The notes: generated by a model not told the origin, from the sequence alone. A stretch of DNA of 64,000 bases from Cavia porcellus (GCF_034190915.1 NW_026947493.1:41968501-42032500); one strand, 5' to 3'; positions 48,524-60,672 are shown, counted from the stretch's first letter. Program-made: numbers and translations.

Positions 48524-49389
48524 GCTTATATAAGGACAAGAATGTCACATTCACTCAATTTTAATTATGTTGCCTTTTATTACTGTACAATATATTTCAA
48601 AAAACGTCATTACATTTGCCTTAACTGCTCTATAAGACCTGGAATAAAAGAACACTTAAAACACATAAACATCAAGCTGAAATATCTACTTATACTGAAC
48701 CATTACTTCCAAATTAAATAAGCAGATGTGTGGCAATGCAAAATAAAATAACTTGTTAAAACAGAAAAGTAAACTTTGTTTTAATGGCTGTAGAAAGGAG
48801 GTGGTTTTGTTTGCTTTCTTTCAACACATCTGGTTCTGGCAGCAAGTAGTAGTATGCATTAACGCAATATGTGCCCTGGAAGCCTGTATTTTCTGTTTGT
48901 GCGTATTACTTGAATCAGAGACCAGACACATGAAAAATTATTGTTCTCAATACCCTCAATACCTCTTCCTCTCCCTCCAGAATAACCCAATGTTAGCAAA
49001 CACTAGACTCTTTTTGGTGGTAGTATTTTACAATTACTTTTCTCCAGTAATACTGGATGCTTTTAATTTTCTCTAAAAGAGAAATGATGAAAACATAAGG
49101 AAACCCTCCAGGGTCCAAATTTTTTTCACATTCTCTGAGTAGTAAAATAGCAGCTCTACAAGGTGATGAAAATGGACTTCAATTTCTATTAGTTTTTAAT
49201 CATGTTAACATTACAACATATCTGGATATGGCTGGACTTCTAAAACAAATTGCCAAGTATTTTAGAGCTTTAATAATGCATTACATAGATGTAATTAGCT
49301 CTTACCTACCAAAAGATACCATCTATCTGTGTATATTTATTTACCTTACCTTCACTGGAGTTCTTTTCTTTGGGCTAGACATGAGAAAC

Positions 49390-50491
49390 AAGATTAAGTG
49401 ATCAATGCTGGCTTTATTTCTTTATAAGCAATAAATTGGGTTGCTTTTTTCCTCCAATATGACTGCAGCATTTTCATTATGTTCACAAAGGCAATACAAA
49501 GAAATACCTACTGAGTAGGTCTCAGCCAGGCAATTCGTCTTTTAAAGTTAGATTCTACCAGAGTGGCACTATGGCATTATAGGCATTCAGTTTTTGTTTT
49601 CCTTTTTTCAAGTTCGTCAGTTCTTTACTACTCTTTTTTCCCTCTAGCAGGGAATGTTCTGTAATCTCAATGTAAGGCCAAGAGACCATTTATAATTACA
49701 ATATCATGGTGGACCTCATCTTATGAGCTAACATAAACAGTAAACAATTAGAACCACATTTGGTCATATCCAAATAGGTCAAAAAATACTTTAATACAAC
49801 ATGTTTCCTTCTTCTGACTGATTTTGCATTATTCTTATTAAAATAATGAGATTGCAAAATTTTTATTGAGTTGTATTTTTAGATAACTACTATGTTTCAA
49901 TGAATAAATTGTTTGCAAATTGTCATTAGTAACATCCTTTCTATAAACATGGTTGGCAAAATAAAAAAGGCACAAAAGGGAATAAACTCTTTTGGGAAAA
50001 ACCAAAAACATTTTCAACTTTCAGTGACAAGTACCAAAGCATGTATTTGTTCATGAAGAAAAGCAGAGAAAACTGTTCAGTAATTCATGCACAAATTGAA
50101 CTACAAAAAAACTTCTCTTCAGATAGATCCTGAGGCTTGAGGAGAAATGAGTTTTCCTAATCTCGTGCTTGATATAAAATAAAATGTAAAGCTGCACATA
50201 CATGTTTGGTTTAACAGTGGACCCACTTTTTTTTCTTTAAAGTGACACAAATAAAGGAAAACAAAACCAAAATACTTTCCCAAGCAAATAAATTCCACCT
50301 ATAACCTGTGTTCTTTTTACCACTCAGTGGAGTAAAATGTCCAAGAAAATGTAAAATGCAGCATACACAATCATATAATCTAAAAACTTTTCATGATAAC
50401 TTATTGCAAATTGCACCTGACAGTTCACCACAATGGAACACTGGCCCCTTGTTGGTTCACACAGTCCTTGAGCCCCAAACTGAAGACGAAG
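49390..50491 (-). other. ARMC1: ARMC1 3' UTR (extent estimated)
   Basis: The sequence after the stop is AT-rich, free of recognisable repeats and has no plausible coding frame. AATAAA signals read on the minus strand at 49862-49867, 49413-49418, 49336-49341 and 48576-48581. The pair near 49.4 kb is a reasonable main end, giving about 1.1 kb of UTR. The true end cannot be fixed without transcripts. Confidence 0.5.
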
Positions 50492-50683
50492 TCACCAGTA
50501 AAATGATCGGGATAGAAAGTTTGCAGCGGTGCTCAGCCAGCTAGCGCCACCTTCAGGGTGGGAGCCAACCCGGGACACTGCTCTGTCCTGCTCCTTTGTG
50601 GGGCTCTCATCTTCAGGCAAGTAATCAGGCAGCTCTGTGTTCTCCTCTACTTCCACAGGAGTATCCTGGAACGGGACCAGCAT
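50492..50683 (-). CDS. ARMC1: ARMC1 terminal coding exon with stop
   Basis: The exon encodes 63 codons plus a TGA stop at 50492-50494. It starts [14 protein letters not shown] after an acceptor ctgtatcag and ends [11 protein letters not shown]. The acidic, proline-containing stretch ([14 protein letters not shown]) is followed by a short hydrophobic/aromatic C-terminus of the kind that can support membrane association. That would fit the reported mitochondrial pool of ARMC1, although the link is inferred. Together the four exons give 190 complete residues of a protein usually about 282 long. Confidence 0.95.
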   Translation of the reverse strand: MLVPFQDTPVEVEENTELPDYLPEDESPTKEQDRAVSRVGSHPEGGASWLSTAANFLSRSFYW

Positions 50684-50799
50684 CTGATACAGAAAGCACA
50701 TTAAAAGCTATTACAAAATCAACTTAATGTGATGTAATGCACATGTATATGTGTCAAGTTTTTGTTGTGTTTCTTTGCGGGGGGTGTTGAGCTTTGTTT

Positions 50800-50932
50800 C
50801 TTTGTTCGAGCCAGGGCTAGTTCAGGCTGGTCTTTAAAAATATGTAGCCAGGCTGGCCTCAAACTTGTGATCCTCCTGCTTCAGCCTCCCAAGTATTGGG
50901 ATTACAGGTGTGCACCACCACACCTAGCTGTC
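50800..50932 (-). mobile_element. B1-like SINE in the last ARMC1 intron
   Basis: Reversed: GTAGCCAGGCTGGCCTCAAA, GGGATTACAGGTGTGCACCA. It is in the same sense as ARMC1. Confidence 0.8.
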
Positions 50933-50983
50933 TTAATGGTCAACTTTATTCCTCATTCTGATTACCTTGTCTGTTTATTTACT

Positions 50984-51153
50984 TGTTTTTGTTGTGCAGG
51001 AACTTCACATTGAACTACATCCCCAGCCATTTTTATTTTTTAAGACATGGTCTTACGTAAGTCATTAAGTAGTCCAGGCTAGGCCTAAACTTGTAGTCCT
51101 TCTGCCCAGGGTGTCACAGTGCTGGGATATCAAGTTTGTGGCACACACTTGGC
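50984..51153 (-). mobile_element. B1-dID composite SINE in the last ARMC1 intron
   Basis: Reversed ID part (GAACTACATCCCCAGCC) followed by reversed B1 part (AGTGCTGGGATATC, CACACTTGGCTCC). Confidence 0.65.
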
Positions 51154-51777
51154 TCCATATTTATTTTTCTCAGAAGCACTAGCTCTCCTGAAATTTTCCT
51201 CCTATGTGATAGCAGGAGGAATACTATGTAAAAATGGAATACTATGTAAAAATGGAAGAATTACAAATGCTGATCTGCACAGGTTCAAAGAGTAAATGAA
51301 CAACCTTTGTCTATCTAAAAATAACTAAGCCAAAGGTTGGGACCCTTTGGGCCCCCAAGGACCCACAGAACCCAAATGAGTTTAAGGTACATAAACTGAT
51401 ATTCGCAATCACAAACTATTGGAAAGAATAGCAACAGCCAGGAATTTTTCCATAGGTACTAGTCCAACAGTTGCACATTTATTTTCTGGATTGCCAAGAC
51501 TATTTAAGGTAGGGCAAAACACTTTTTAAAAGATCAATGCAAGGAAACTTTTATTTCCATTTAAAATCAGTAAGGCATCTACAATGAGTTAAAAGAAGTT
51601 TTCTTCACAACAGTGGACAGTGAAATCCACAAAACACTTCAATATTTCTAAAACAGGCATTAACCAAGATCATCACATTTATTATACATTTGTTAACTAT
51701 GGACCTACAAATATTAGCAGTCTGCTAGCCACAAAAATAATCAGAGTCTAAAATTAAGTATTTAAAAAATGAACTGA

Positions 51778-51876
51778 GGGGCTGGGGATTTAGCTCAGTG
51801 GCATAAGCACCTGCCTTGCAAGCAGGTTGTCGTGAGTTCAATCCCCGGTACCGATAAAAAGGAAAAAGAAAAAAAA
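51778..51876 (+). mobile_element. Young ID-like SINE beside the ARMC1 splice donor
   Basis: A full-length ID-like SINE, GGGGCTGGGGATTTAGCTC...CCCCGGTACCGATAAAAA plus A-tail, antisense to ARMC1. A perfect 14-bp target-site duplication AAAAAATGAACTGA lies at 51764-51777 and 51877-51890. The exon begins at 51900, so the right duplication ends 9 bases from the exon. Confidence 0.92.
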
Positions 51877-51899
51877 AAAAAATGAACTGAAACTCTTAC

Positions 51900-51974
51900 C
51901 TCTTCGCCACTTTCACTTTTCACAACTTGCTGAGCTTTCATGACCTTGGTTGATGCTATTGCTGATGCCAACGC
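51900..51974 (-). CDS. ARMC1: ARMC1 internal coding exon (second from last)
   Basis: The exon is 75 nt, 25 codons, phase 0. It begins [16 protein letters not shown] and ends KSESGEE. The acceptor is ctggcccag|GCG and the donor GAG|gtaaga at 51899. The downstream intron is unusual: a young SINE copy has inserted just past this donor (51778-51876), leaving only about 23 native intron bases between the splice site and the SINE tail. The exon itself is intact. Confidence 0.95.
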
Positions 51975-52059
51975 CTGGGCCAGAATGAAAAGGAACAGTT
52001 TTGAACACTGATTTGTTTGCCTGTAACCTCAAGCATTTTCAGATATTAAAAATACTAAC

Positions 52060-52176
52060 CTCTGCTTTCAAATCTGAACGAATGCGCACCACACATCTCT
52101 GAACGGCCATTTGAAAAGTAAAGCTAATGACACCTTTAATTTTTAACAAAGCCTCTTCACAAAGATTTCTTCGAGA
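52060..52176 (-). CDS. ARMC1: ARMC1 internal coding exon (third from last)
   Basis: The exon is 117 nt, 39 codons, phase 0 at both ends. It starts [20 protein letters not shown] and ends RIRSDLKAE. The acceptor is tttttcag|TCT and the donor GAG|gttagt. The fold-type pattern ([12 protein letters not shown] followed by the VVRIR strand) resembles a small ferredoxin-like/HMA-type alpha-beta unit, which I infer rather than know for this species. It joins in frame to the exon at 63656-63845 across an 11.5-kb intron, and to the next exon across an intron of only 85 nt. Confidence 0.95.
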
Positions 52177-52261
52177 CTGAAAAAGAAAGAGCAAATTGTT
52201 ATTAAAATAGATAAAATAATTAAAGGCAACCAATCAACTTAAGCCACATTAAACTCATTAT

Positions 52262-52608
52262 AATCATTTGTCACTTAGCACTGGGATACTGTCTGAGAAA
52301 CAGATCATTAGGTGATAGACTGTACTTACATAAATCTAGATGGTATAGCCTACTACTCTATACACTCAGGCTAAGTTGGATACCCCACTGTTTTTAGACT
52401 ACAAACATATACAGCATGTTATGGACTAAATTCCATAGGAAAACTATAACATATTGGCAAGTACTTACATGTCAAATTATAGGAAAGGTACAGTAAAAAT
52501 ACCGGGTGACAGGAATTTTTCAGTTTCACTAAAATCTCATGGGACCACGATTACATATGTAGCCAAATGTCGACCAAACATCATTATGTCCTATATATAT
52601 GACTGTCT
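52262..52608. mobile_element. Ancient non-autonomous DNA transposon fossil
   Basis: Starts TTGTCACTTAGCACTGGGAT and ends with CGACCAAACATCATTATG. It contains CTAGATGGTATAGCCTACTA and AAGGTACAGTAAAAATACCG, all hallmarks of the same ancient mammalian family. In the large ARMC1 intron. Confidence 0.6.
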
Positions 52609-53029
52609 GTTTTGAGATATGAAGAGCAAATATACTTACAATGGATGAAGGGGGAATGCTTAGTCAAGCTTATTACTGTTTATAGGATCAACAGAATAAT
52701 TCCTGCTAATTTTGAAAGCTTCAATATTATTATAAAGTTTCAGTAACTTTTATCAGAAAGACATTCGTCAATGTTAATTTACATGTTAAAATAAACAGAA
52801 CAAATGAATAATACAAAAAACTACCAAAAACTAGAGGCTCCTTTTCAAGGGTACACATACTAGATAGCCTATCAGCTGTTTCAATAGGACTTTATTGAAA
52901 CACTGTCATCCTGACTTGTTTACACACCATCAAATACTAGTTACATGCTAAGGCCAGGTTAGTAGCTGTTACAGAGACCGATATGGTCTATAAAATCTGA
53001 AATACTTACTCTCTAGCCCTATAAAGAAA

Positions 53030-53567
53030 AGGCTTACTGGTCTCCAAGATATTCAAAATCTGTAGGGCCACAAGAGGCATTATGGTAACCATTGTTGATC
53101 ACCTTGTATTCTGTTTTTACATCATGTACTATGTCCATCCTTTTGATTTGACTGACTCTGTTTTGTCACATTTAGTTTTATTCTCTTCAAAAAAAAGTAA
53201 TAAGAACTATGGGAGTAATAAAACCCAAAATATGTAATTGTTATTATAAAAAAGACAGGAAAAGAAAGTGCTCTAAAGGACACAACTGCATGTATATTTA
53301 AGTGTATAAGATATATAACCATATTACTGAGTTTTTGTTGGATCATTGAACAGAACTGTTGGCAGTCTCACAGTTTGAATGTCCACTTTGTATGCTTTAA
53401 TTTTGTAACTTGAACAACTATTTCTAAGATGACAATATGTAATCTATTAACTAGTGATTTCTGACTGTTTATTTTTTTGAAATTCTGTATTACTTGTACA
53501 CTTTTCTGTTTTGTTTGTTTTTTTTTTTTTTTTCTTTTTCTCTTTAAATAAAATTTAAAAAAAAAAT
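53030..53567 (+). repeat. Two adjacent L1 3'-terminal fragments
   Basis: 53040-53200 has the module ACAAGAGGCATTATGGTAAC and a TTTATTCTCTTCAAAAAAAA end. 53283-53567 matches the first 271 bases of the window. Both end in A-runs and may be separate insertions. In the large ARMC1 intron. Confidence 0.55.
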
Positions 53568-54620
53568 CTCTAGGGCCGTGTCCTAATAGATTAAAACTGA
53601 ATTCATAAGCATTCAGTGTTTTAGTTACCAATCCTTAAATTTCAAACTATTTGATGTATGCACTCAGTTCAGCAACACATATGTAAACTATTTGGTATGA
53701 ATAAATATTATTGCAATCTTCATTTATGGCAATCTCAATCATTCCCTCTGCATTCTCAAGAACCATCAACATTTTTATTTTTCCTGTGATTATGTTCACA
53801 ACACAACATAACATACAATCTTTGATATTAGATGCAGGGTACTACACTATCCTGGTCTCCCACCTTACACCACTGATGATTCCATCTCTCTTCTCACCTC
53901 CAAGGTGTAGTGCCTATACCTGAGTTACTTTCTTCGTTGACCCTCAGGAAACTATTTTTATCATTTTGACCATCACTAATTCCAATAGTACTATACTTGC
54001 TTATTTTTGTCTGTCAGACATATCCAGTGATCATCTCAATATAAGAACCTAAGTGAAAATAGATTCCGAAGTACAGTAACTGCATTTTCTCTTCATTTTC
54101 CTTCTACTTTGGGTTCACAAAATCACTACCTCTGAGTTTTCCTGTGTCTGTATTGAAACCAGATTCTGATTCAGTACTTCAGAGGGGATAAAAGACTAAA
54201 ACTGACCTCTATGAAAGTACATAGAGGATACTGTTTTCAAATTTATTCTAACAGCCTGAAAAACATTTCATATCATTGCTCATTTCCTTACTTAAACCAC
54301 TTTCTGCCTCAGCTTTTCAACACCACTCAGGGAGGAATCTTGGACACAACAGTCTATAGCAGAACACAGGCCCACAGTGGGCTTCCCTGTCTCTGGACTC
54401 CACTCTGCCCAGGAATGGATTCTGTGAAGTGCTTTTAGGAAACTGGCACCAAACAGTTTCATGCTTCTCATCTCCATGAATTCTATGCTACTTGTACTTA
54501 GAAGGATGTACAGTAAATGTAACATAAGAGAACAATGCCACTTTAATGACATTTCTATAATTTTGACATCTCCTATCTAGAAAAGAGCAGTCCATTCCAT
54601 TTATTCAAGTCTTATACTAT

Positions 54621-54721
54621 TTTTTTTTCTTTTTTTCGTTTTTATCGGTACCAAGGATCAAACTCACAACTGCCTGCTTGCAAGGCAGGTGCTTATGCCA
54701 CTGAGCTAAATTCCCCAGCCC
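54621..54721 (-). mobile_element. Young ID-like SINE in ARMC1 intron
   Basis: Reversed copy with exact 14-bp target-site duplication CAAGTCTTATACTA (54607-54620 and 54722-54735). Confidence 0.92.
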
Positions 54722-55064
54722 CAAGTCTTATACTACTGAAGACCTTTAGCTTACTTACATACAGCTCCTCTATTTTCTGGTTAAAAATATCCTTTTATTC
54801 TTCCTAATTTATTTTATACTATTTTGTTTCACAGAATTAAAATTACTTCTCCCCATTCCAGAAGTGACTAGCTTCCATATGCTTAATATTTGCCTGAGAT
54901 TTTTAAAAAGTTGCATTAATTTTAAGAAATTTCACAATTCTCCCGAGTTTTCTGTATTTACAATCCTATCAACAGCAAATTACCAAACATTTCATTATAT
55001 TAAATCATATTTACATTCTCAAGATAAAACTGCTTCTAGGAAGTTATACTACAGTTAAAAGTTC

Positions 55065-55205
55065 AATGCTGGAGCCATGCTATTTAGATTGAAATCTTAA
55101 CGATTCCCTCTATACCTAAGTGAGTTTGGCAATTTTACAACTCTAAAATTCAATTTCCCTTTCTGTAAAAGGAAGATAATGTTCCTCTCTTTGTGTGTTA
55201 ATGAT
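55065..55205 (+). repeat. MIR element
   Basis: GGAGCCATGCTATTTAGATT, then AATTTCCCTTTCTGTAAAAG and GATAATGTTCCTCTCT, in MIR order. ARMC1 intron. Confidence 0.6.
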
Positions 55206-55320
55206 CAGAACCAAACAAGAATCAATATACTACCAAAAATGCCAGCTTGTCACAAAAAAATGTTAACTAGCATGATAGTGCAGTACTACTATACTAGACT
55301 TTAACTTGCTAATACTTTAT

Positions 55321-55413
55321 TTTGGGTTTTGCTGTGGGGTAGGAAAGACTGAACCCAGGGCCATCTGTGTTCAAAGCAAGTGCTCTCCCACAGAGCTTCA
55401 GGCCAAGCTCTCA
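55321..55413 (-). mobile_element. Old ID-like SINE fragment
   Basis: Reversed: GACTGAACCCAGGGCC, GCAAGTGCTCTCCCACAGAG. Confidence 0.5.
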
Positions 55414-55754
55414 TTTTGGCAATAAAATTCTTCCTATATTCTTTCTCTATTTTTGTATGTGCTTTGTTAGGTTTATTCCTTGGTTTCTGGTTTAAAAAGA
55501 ACTATACTATTCTTCTACTAGACTCAGGATCTTATGGCCCCAGTTTTATTAAGATGGTTGTTCACTTATTTGGATATACAAATTCAGAGCATGGATACTT
55601 GCAGATATCCATAAGCATAGACACTTGTTTACTACTCTTTACTAAGTCTTAAATCCTAAGTTCTAGGTAAGTCCAACAATTATAAAAGGTTCTACACAAT
55701 CTAATATAAACTATCTGCCACAGCTAAAGAGATAGTTTTATGTTGCCATATCTA

Positions 55755-55802
55755 AATACATATATGTGTGTGTGTGCGCGTGCATACATATATATATATA
55801 AA
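55755..55802. repeat. TG/TA microsatellite
   Basis: TGTGTGTGTGTGCGCGTG followed by ATATATATATATA. Confidence 0.85.
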
Positions 55803-58219
55803 ACATCTCCTATCTAGAAAAGAGCAGTTCTTTTGTACATAATATAACTTATCACTGTATAAGGAACTTCAAGGGGACTTTCAATTCCAGTCAAGATGGA
55901 GTATTGCAGACTAGATTTACCCACTCACTGGGATTAAATAACAAAAATATACTTTTAAAAACAATGATGTCCAAACATTGAAAAAAAATCACCCTTAAAA
56001 AAAAATAAAAGAAATGAAATGAACTCCATACACCACACCAGCTTATTGCTTAGAAAAGTTCCTGGTTACAACTCAGGAAGAGAAAGCTAAACAGATCCAG
56101 CAGTCTTCCTGAGCTAAAGACAGATTTGAGGATTCAGGAAGAGTCAAAAGTGCTCAGTAAATCAGACCTACAGCTACAAAATGAAAAGGAGCTGGAGAGA
56201 GATGCCTGCTACGGAGTACAGGGTGCCCCTTTGAAAAACAGATCATCAGTAGATGTCATGCTAGGAAAAAATTTAGGCTGGGGAAACTACTACTGGAAGG
56301 AAATAGAACAGTTCTGTGAGCTTAGAGTAGACTGGAAATATATCATGTTCCCACCAAAAACTGGGGGAAAAGAAGCCCTGAGACACATAAAGGTACAGAG
56401 AACCCAAGAGTATTGCCTCAACAGTATAGGCAAAACTGCGTCCAAGTTAAGGGGTACATGGTCTGCCTAACAAAGTTTAAAATTAAGGCTTAAAAAGATC
56501 CACTAGTTTACAAGTAACTTAACTGTGATCCAGAATAAAGTTGAAAAATATTTAAAGGCTGTTTGGAAAACATGGGCTCTATTCAACAACATAATATTCA
56601 CAATATATGACCTTCAATCAAAAATTACCAGGTGGGCAATAAAGCAGGAAAATACAACATACAATTAGAAAAGTCAGTGAGTAGGAACACACTTAGAAGT
56701 AACACAGATAACATAGTCAAAAGACAGGGTATTAAACAGTTATTCTAACTGTATTTTGTATACTGGAAAAGACAGAGAAAAGTATAAATATATTAAGACA
56801 AAAAAAAGGTCTAAAAAGATACAATAAAACAATGTGTGGTGGTGACAGAAAATGCACTGGGTGAGATTCACAGTAAATTAAATACTTGCAGATGGAAAAA
56901 AGTGAATAAAGCAACAGAAAATATCCAAAATGAAAGAGGGAAAAAAAAGACTGAAAAAAATTTAACAGAATATCAATAAGCTGTGTGAGAACCTCAAGTG
57001 GTAAAATATACATAAAGCTGGAATTCCTGAAAGACTCAAGAGACTGGAAAACAGAAAACATTTGCAGATATCTGGAAAAACTCATCCAAATTTGTTGTAA
57101 ACTATAAATCCAAAGTATCAAGAAACTAAAATGAAGAAAATTATATCAAAGCACATCATGAACAAACTGATTTAAAATACAGTGCTAAAACAGAAAATCT
57201 GAAAATTGAGAAAGAGGGAAGATGGAAATATAAAACAAAAAACTACAATAGACAGGAGAATGCTAAATAGAAACAGAAGAAGGTAGAGAGGATCATGGAG
57301 CAATATCTTAAAAGTGCAGAAAAGAAAAAAAATGTCCACTTTGGATTTTATGCCTGTCAAAAATATCTTTTTTATAAAAAATAAAATAAGAGTTTTCAAA
57401 TATACAAAGAATGAAACATTGGAGACTTCAAACCTTAAGTTTCAAAAATGAATGGAATAGCACGATGAAAGAGCTAAAGGAAAAAAGAGACTATAATCCA
57501 CCTGTGGAATACTGCAACCAAGAGTACACACAATGTCAAGTACACATGAACGCCCCAAGACAGACCATCTGTTAGATAATGAAATAAACCTCAATATATT
57601 TAAAGGAACTGAAACCACAAAGTATATAGTCTCATCACATGGAATCCATAATGGAAGGAAACCTGAAACATTACTGAAAACACTCCAAATAACCAATGAA
57701 TCAAAGAAGAAATCATGTGAGAAATTAGAAAATACACTGAGGTGAATGACAGCAATGCCAAAACTCACAGGATGCAGTGGTTTCTCTTACTGGGGAAACC
57801 CAAGTATAAATAAAGAGCCAAATCAAAGGTAGAGAGTGGGAAGCAGGGAGATCTTTTTGAAACAGAATAGGGAACAAGAGATGGAGGGAGAAGGATAGAA
57901 AGAAAGGAAAAGGGATTTTTTTTTTTAAAGAAGAATTGAAGAAAATGATGGAAATAGAGTTTTTTGCAAATAGGAAGGGAAACAAGACCGGAAGGAGCAA
58001 GGAGGGATGGGAAGACAAAAAAAAAGGAATTAATGTACTAACTCCCTGCAACAAATATAAACATTATACACTGCAAACATGTACTATAAAGTTTTAAAAA
58101 CATGTGACTGAAAGAAATTAGTACTCAAGATGGAAATTTATGGGACTGTACTTTAAAAGAGAAAAATCTCAAATCAATAGCCCAACTTTTTCAACCCTGA
58201 AAACAAGAAGGAAGAGACA

Positions 58220-58321
58220 GGGGCTGGGGATTTAGCTCAGCGGCATAAGCACCTGCTTTGCAAGCAGGCAGTCATGAGTTCGATCCCCGGTACTGATATA
58301 AATAAATAAATAAATAAATAA
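58220..58321 (+). mobile_element. Young ID-like SINE in ARMC1 intron
   Basis: GGGGCTGGGGATTTAGCTC...CCCCGGTACTGATATAAATA with an (AAAT)n tail. Similar AGAAGGAAGA flanks both sides. Confidence 0.9.
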
Positions 58322-58507
58322 AAAGAAGGAAGAAACGAGGAAAAACAGAGAGATGGGGGAGGGGTGGCCTTAAACCTAAAACAAAGGAAATTAATAAATT
58401 ACAGCAGGGCATGTGGGATAGGATAGACTGAGAAGTGAAAAATAGGGAAAAAGGAGAGAAACAGAGACAAACCAGCATCAAAAGTTAGTTCTTTAAAAAG
58501 AGTCAAC

Positions 58508-58653
58508 AACCAGGTATGGTGGCACACACTGGGGAGGCTGAGGTGGGCGGATTATCAGGAGTTTAAGACCAGGCGGGCCACCTATAGAGTCCAAGGTCAG
58601 CCTCCACAACAAATCAAAACCCTGTCTCCAAAAAAAAAAAAAAAAAAAAAAAT
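58508..58653 (+). mobile_element. B1-like SINE
   Basis: CAACCAGGTATGGTGGCACA...CCCTGTCTCC plus a long A-run, with the extra internal segment typical of the B1 copies here. Confidence 0.75.
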
Positions 58654-59787
58654 CAAGGAAAGAAAGAAGGAAGGAAACCTGCTTCACTGGTGAATTCTCT
58701 GAAATGTTTCACAACCAATGCATCATAAACTCATCCAAATATTTCCCAACTCATTTTATTAAGTCAGAATTACCTTAATACCAACACCAGAAAAACATAT
58801 CACAAGGAAAGAAACTAAAGTCCAACATGAACATAAATCCCAAATTTCTAAAAAAATCCCTAAATTCATCAGTATACTGAAATGATTATACAACATGGAC
58901 AACTGTGATTTTCTCCAGGAATAAAATGTTGGTTCAATACATGAAAATGAATCAATGTACTGTATCATATTAAGAAAACATTTAAAAACAAAAAAATAAG
59001 TCATTTAAAATTGGACACAATGTGAATGGGCTTTGCTCTCAAAGATAAAATAAATGAAGAAGGTACAACATAAAACTTAGCTATTAGAATCACAATATTA
59101 GAAAAGATGGCATTACTAGTTGTAGGAAACCACAAATAAAAACCGCTTCACACCTAACAGAATGCAAATTTTAAAAACCTGGAAAATAAGAGAAGAGGTT
59201 GAAGAGAAACTACACCCTCATCCAATGCTGGGTGGAATGCAATATGATATAACCATTGTGAAAACAGCCACGCAGTTTATCGGAAAGTTAAATAAGATCA
59301 CCAAATAACAGCAATTCTATTCCCCAGGTATATGCCCAAGAGAACAGAAAATACATGTTAATTGAACAACATATATTCATAAACAGACATATATCATCAG
59401 TCAAACTGAAATATTCACCAAGTGATTAAAAAATATGGTACGTCCATACAATAGAATGCTATAAAAAGAAATGGCATACTCATACATGTGACAACACAGA
59501 TGAACTTAAAAGATTATGCTAACTGAAGGACAGACATATAAATCACACATTGTATGGTTTCGGCTATATTTGAAATGTTCAAAATAAATCAATACAGACA
59601 AAAAAAAAAAAGATTAGTGGTTCCCTGATACTACAAATAATAATCACTATTAAGTATTAAGAATGAAGTATCATTTGGGGGTGGGCAAAAGTGGTGGCTG
59701 CACAGCCTAATAATATAAAAGCTTCTGAACTCTACACTTTACAGTAGTGAATAGTATATGAATTACATTCCAATTAAAAACAAAAGC

Positions 59788-59868
59788 CAGGGGCCAGGAT
59801 GTAGCTCACTGATAAAGTGCTTAACCAGCACATGGGCATCCATGGTTTAATGCCCCTAGCAATGGGAA
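59788..59868 (+). mobile_element. Old ID-like SINE
   Basis: GGGGCCAGGATGTAGCTCAC, AAGTGCTTAACCAGCACATG, with B-box decay. Confidence 0.55.
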
Positions 59869-60017
59869 AAGGTTTCAGTCCCAGTCAATAGGTACTATAA
59901 AAAATGTTAGAGGACGTTCTCCAGGTAGAAAGTAATGATGTGAAGAAAACCTTAATCAACACAAAGGAATAAAGAGCCCTAGAAACAGTAAGTATGTGAG
60001 TAGATATAAAAATGTGG

Positions 60018-60222
60018 GTTTTTTTTGGGGGGGGGGGCAGTACTGATAACCAAACCCAGGGCTCACACTGAGCTATACCCCTAATATTTTTATTTTGTAA
60101 TTTTCAGATGGAGTCTCACTAAGTTGCTAAGTTGCCTAGGTTGAACTCAAACTTGCAATCTTCCTGTCTCAGCTTTCCAGAGTGCTAGGATTACAAGGAG
60201 TGCGCTACAATGCCCACCCCAT
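60018..60222 (-). mobile_element. B1-dID composite SINE
   Basis: Reversed ID part (AACCAAACCCAGGGCTCACA, GAGCTATACCCC), A/T linker, then reversed B1 part (GAGTGCTAGGATTACA). Confidence 0.7.
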
Positions 60223-60261
60223 TTTCTTATTCTTTAAATTTCTTTTTAAAAGGTCAGCTTT

Positions 60262-60417
60262 TGCCAGGTGTGGTGGTGCACTCCTGTAATTCCAGCACTT
60301 GGGAGGCTGAGGCAGGTAGATTATAGCAAGTTTGAGACCTGCTTGAGCTACAAAGTGAGCCCAAGGACAGCCTACACCCTATAGCAAGACCCTGTCTCAA
60401 AAAGACAAAAAAAAAAG
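60262..60417 (+). mobile_element. B1-like SINE, long form
   Basis: GCCAGGTGTGGTGGTGCACT...GACCCTGTCTCAAAAAGACA, with an extra segment CCAAGGACAGCCTACACC. Confidence 0.85.
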
Positions 60418-60522
60418 GTCAGCTTTTTAAAGCAAAAGTAATAATAATGAAGTTTATGTCATATGTAGAAGTAAAATCCATAACAGCACAAAGGTGGAGA
60501 CATAAAATTCATAAAATATCTT

Positions 60523-60672
60523 TTGCCAGGCAGGGTAGTGCATGCCTGTAATTCTGACATTCAGGAGGCTGAAGCAGAAGGACTGCCATGAATACAAGGC
60601 AGTCAGGGTTACAGAGTGAGTTCAGGCCACCCTGAACTGCATAGGGAGACCATGTCTCAAAAAAAAAAAAGG
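60523..60672 (+). mobile_element. B1-like SINE, long form
   Basis: GCCAGGCAGGGTAGTGCATG...ACCATGTCTC plus A-run. Contains the duplicated GTTCAGGCCACCCTGAACTG unit. Confidence 0.8.

Larger units (their letters stand above)
47190..49389. other. Downstream flank of ARMC1
   Basis: AT-rich sequence with two old SINEs. It may include a distal extension of the 3' UTR up to an AATAAA (minus strand) at 48576-48581. Confidence 0.4.
55870..59785 (+). mobile_element. Old L1 (L1M-like) with SINE insertions
   Basis: It may begin near CAAGATGGAGTATTGCAGAC (55893). Endonuclease-type remnants lie at 57540-57780, reverse-transcriptase-type remnants at 58690-58960 and a classical L1M 3' end at 59090-59600 (CAATAGAATGCTATAAAAAG). 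It is heavily decayed. Interrupted by SINEs at 58220 and 58508. Confidence 0.6.

Noticed and set aside
48753..49076. 107-codon plus-strand open frame
   Set aside because: It is antisense to the probable ARMC1 downstream flank, with no domain or codon structure.
51778..51850. tRNA-Ala-like sequence with A and B boxes and TGC anticodon arm
   Set aside because: The same sequence recurs about ten times with A-tails and target-site duplications, so these are SINEs rather than tRNA genes.
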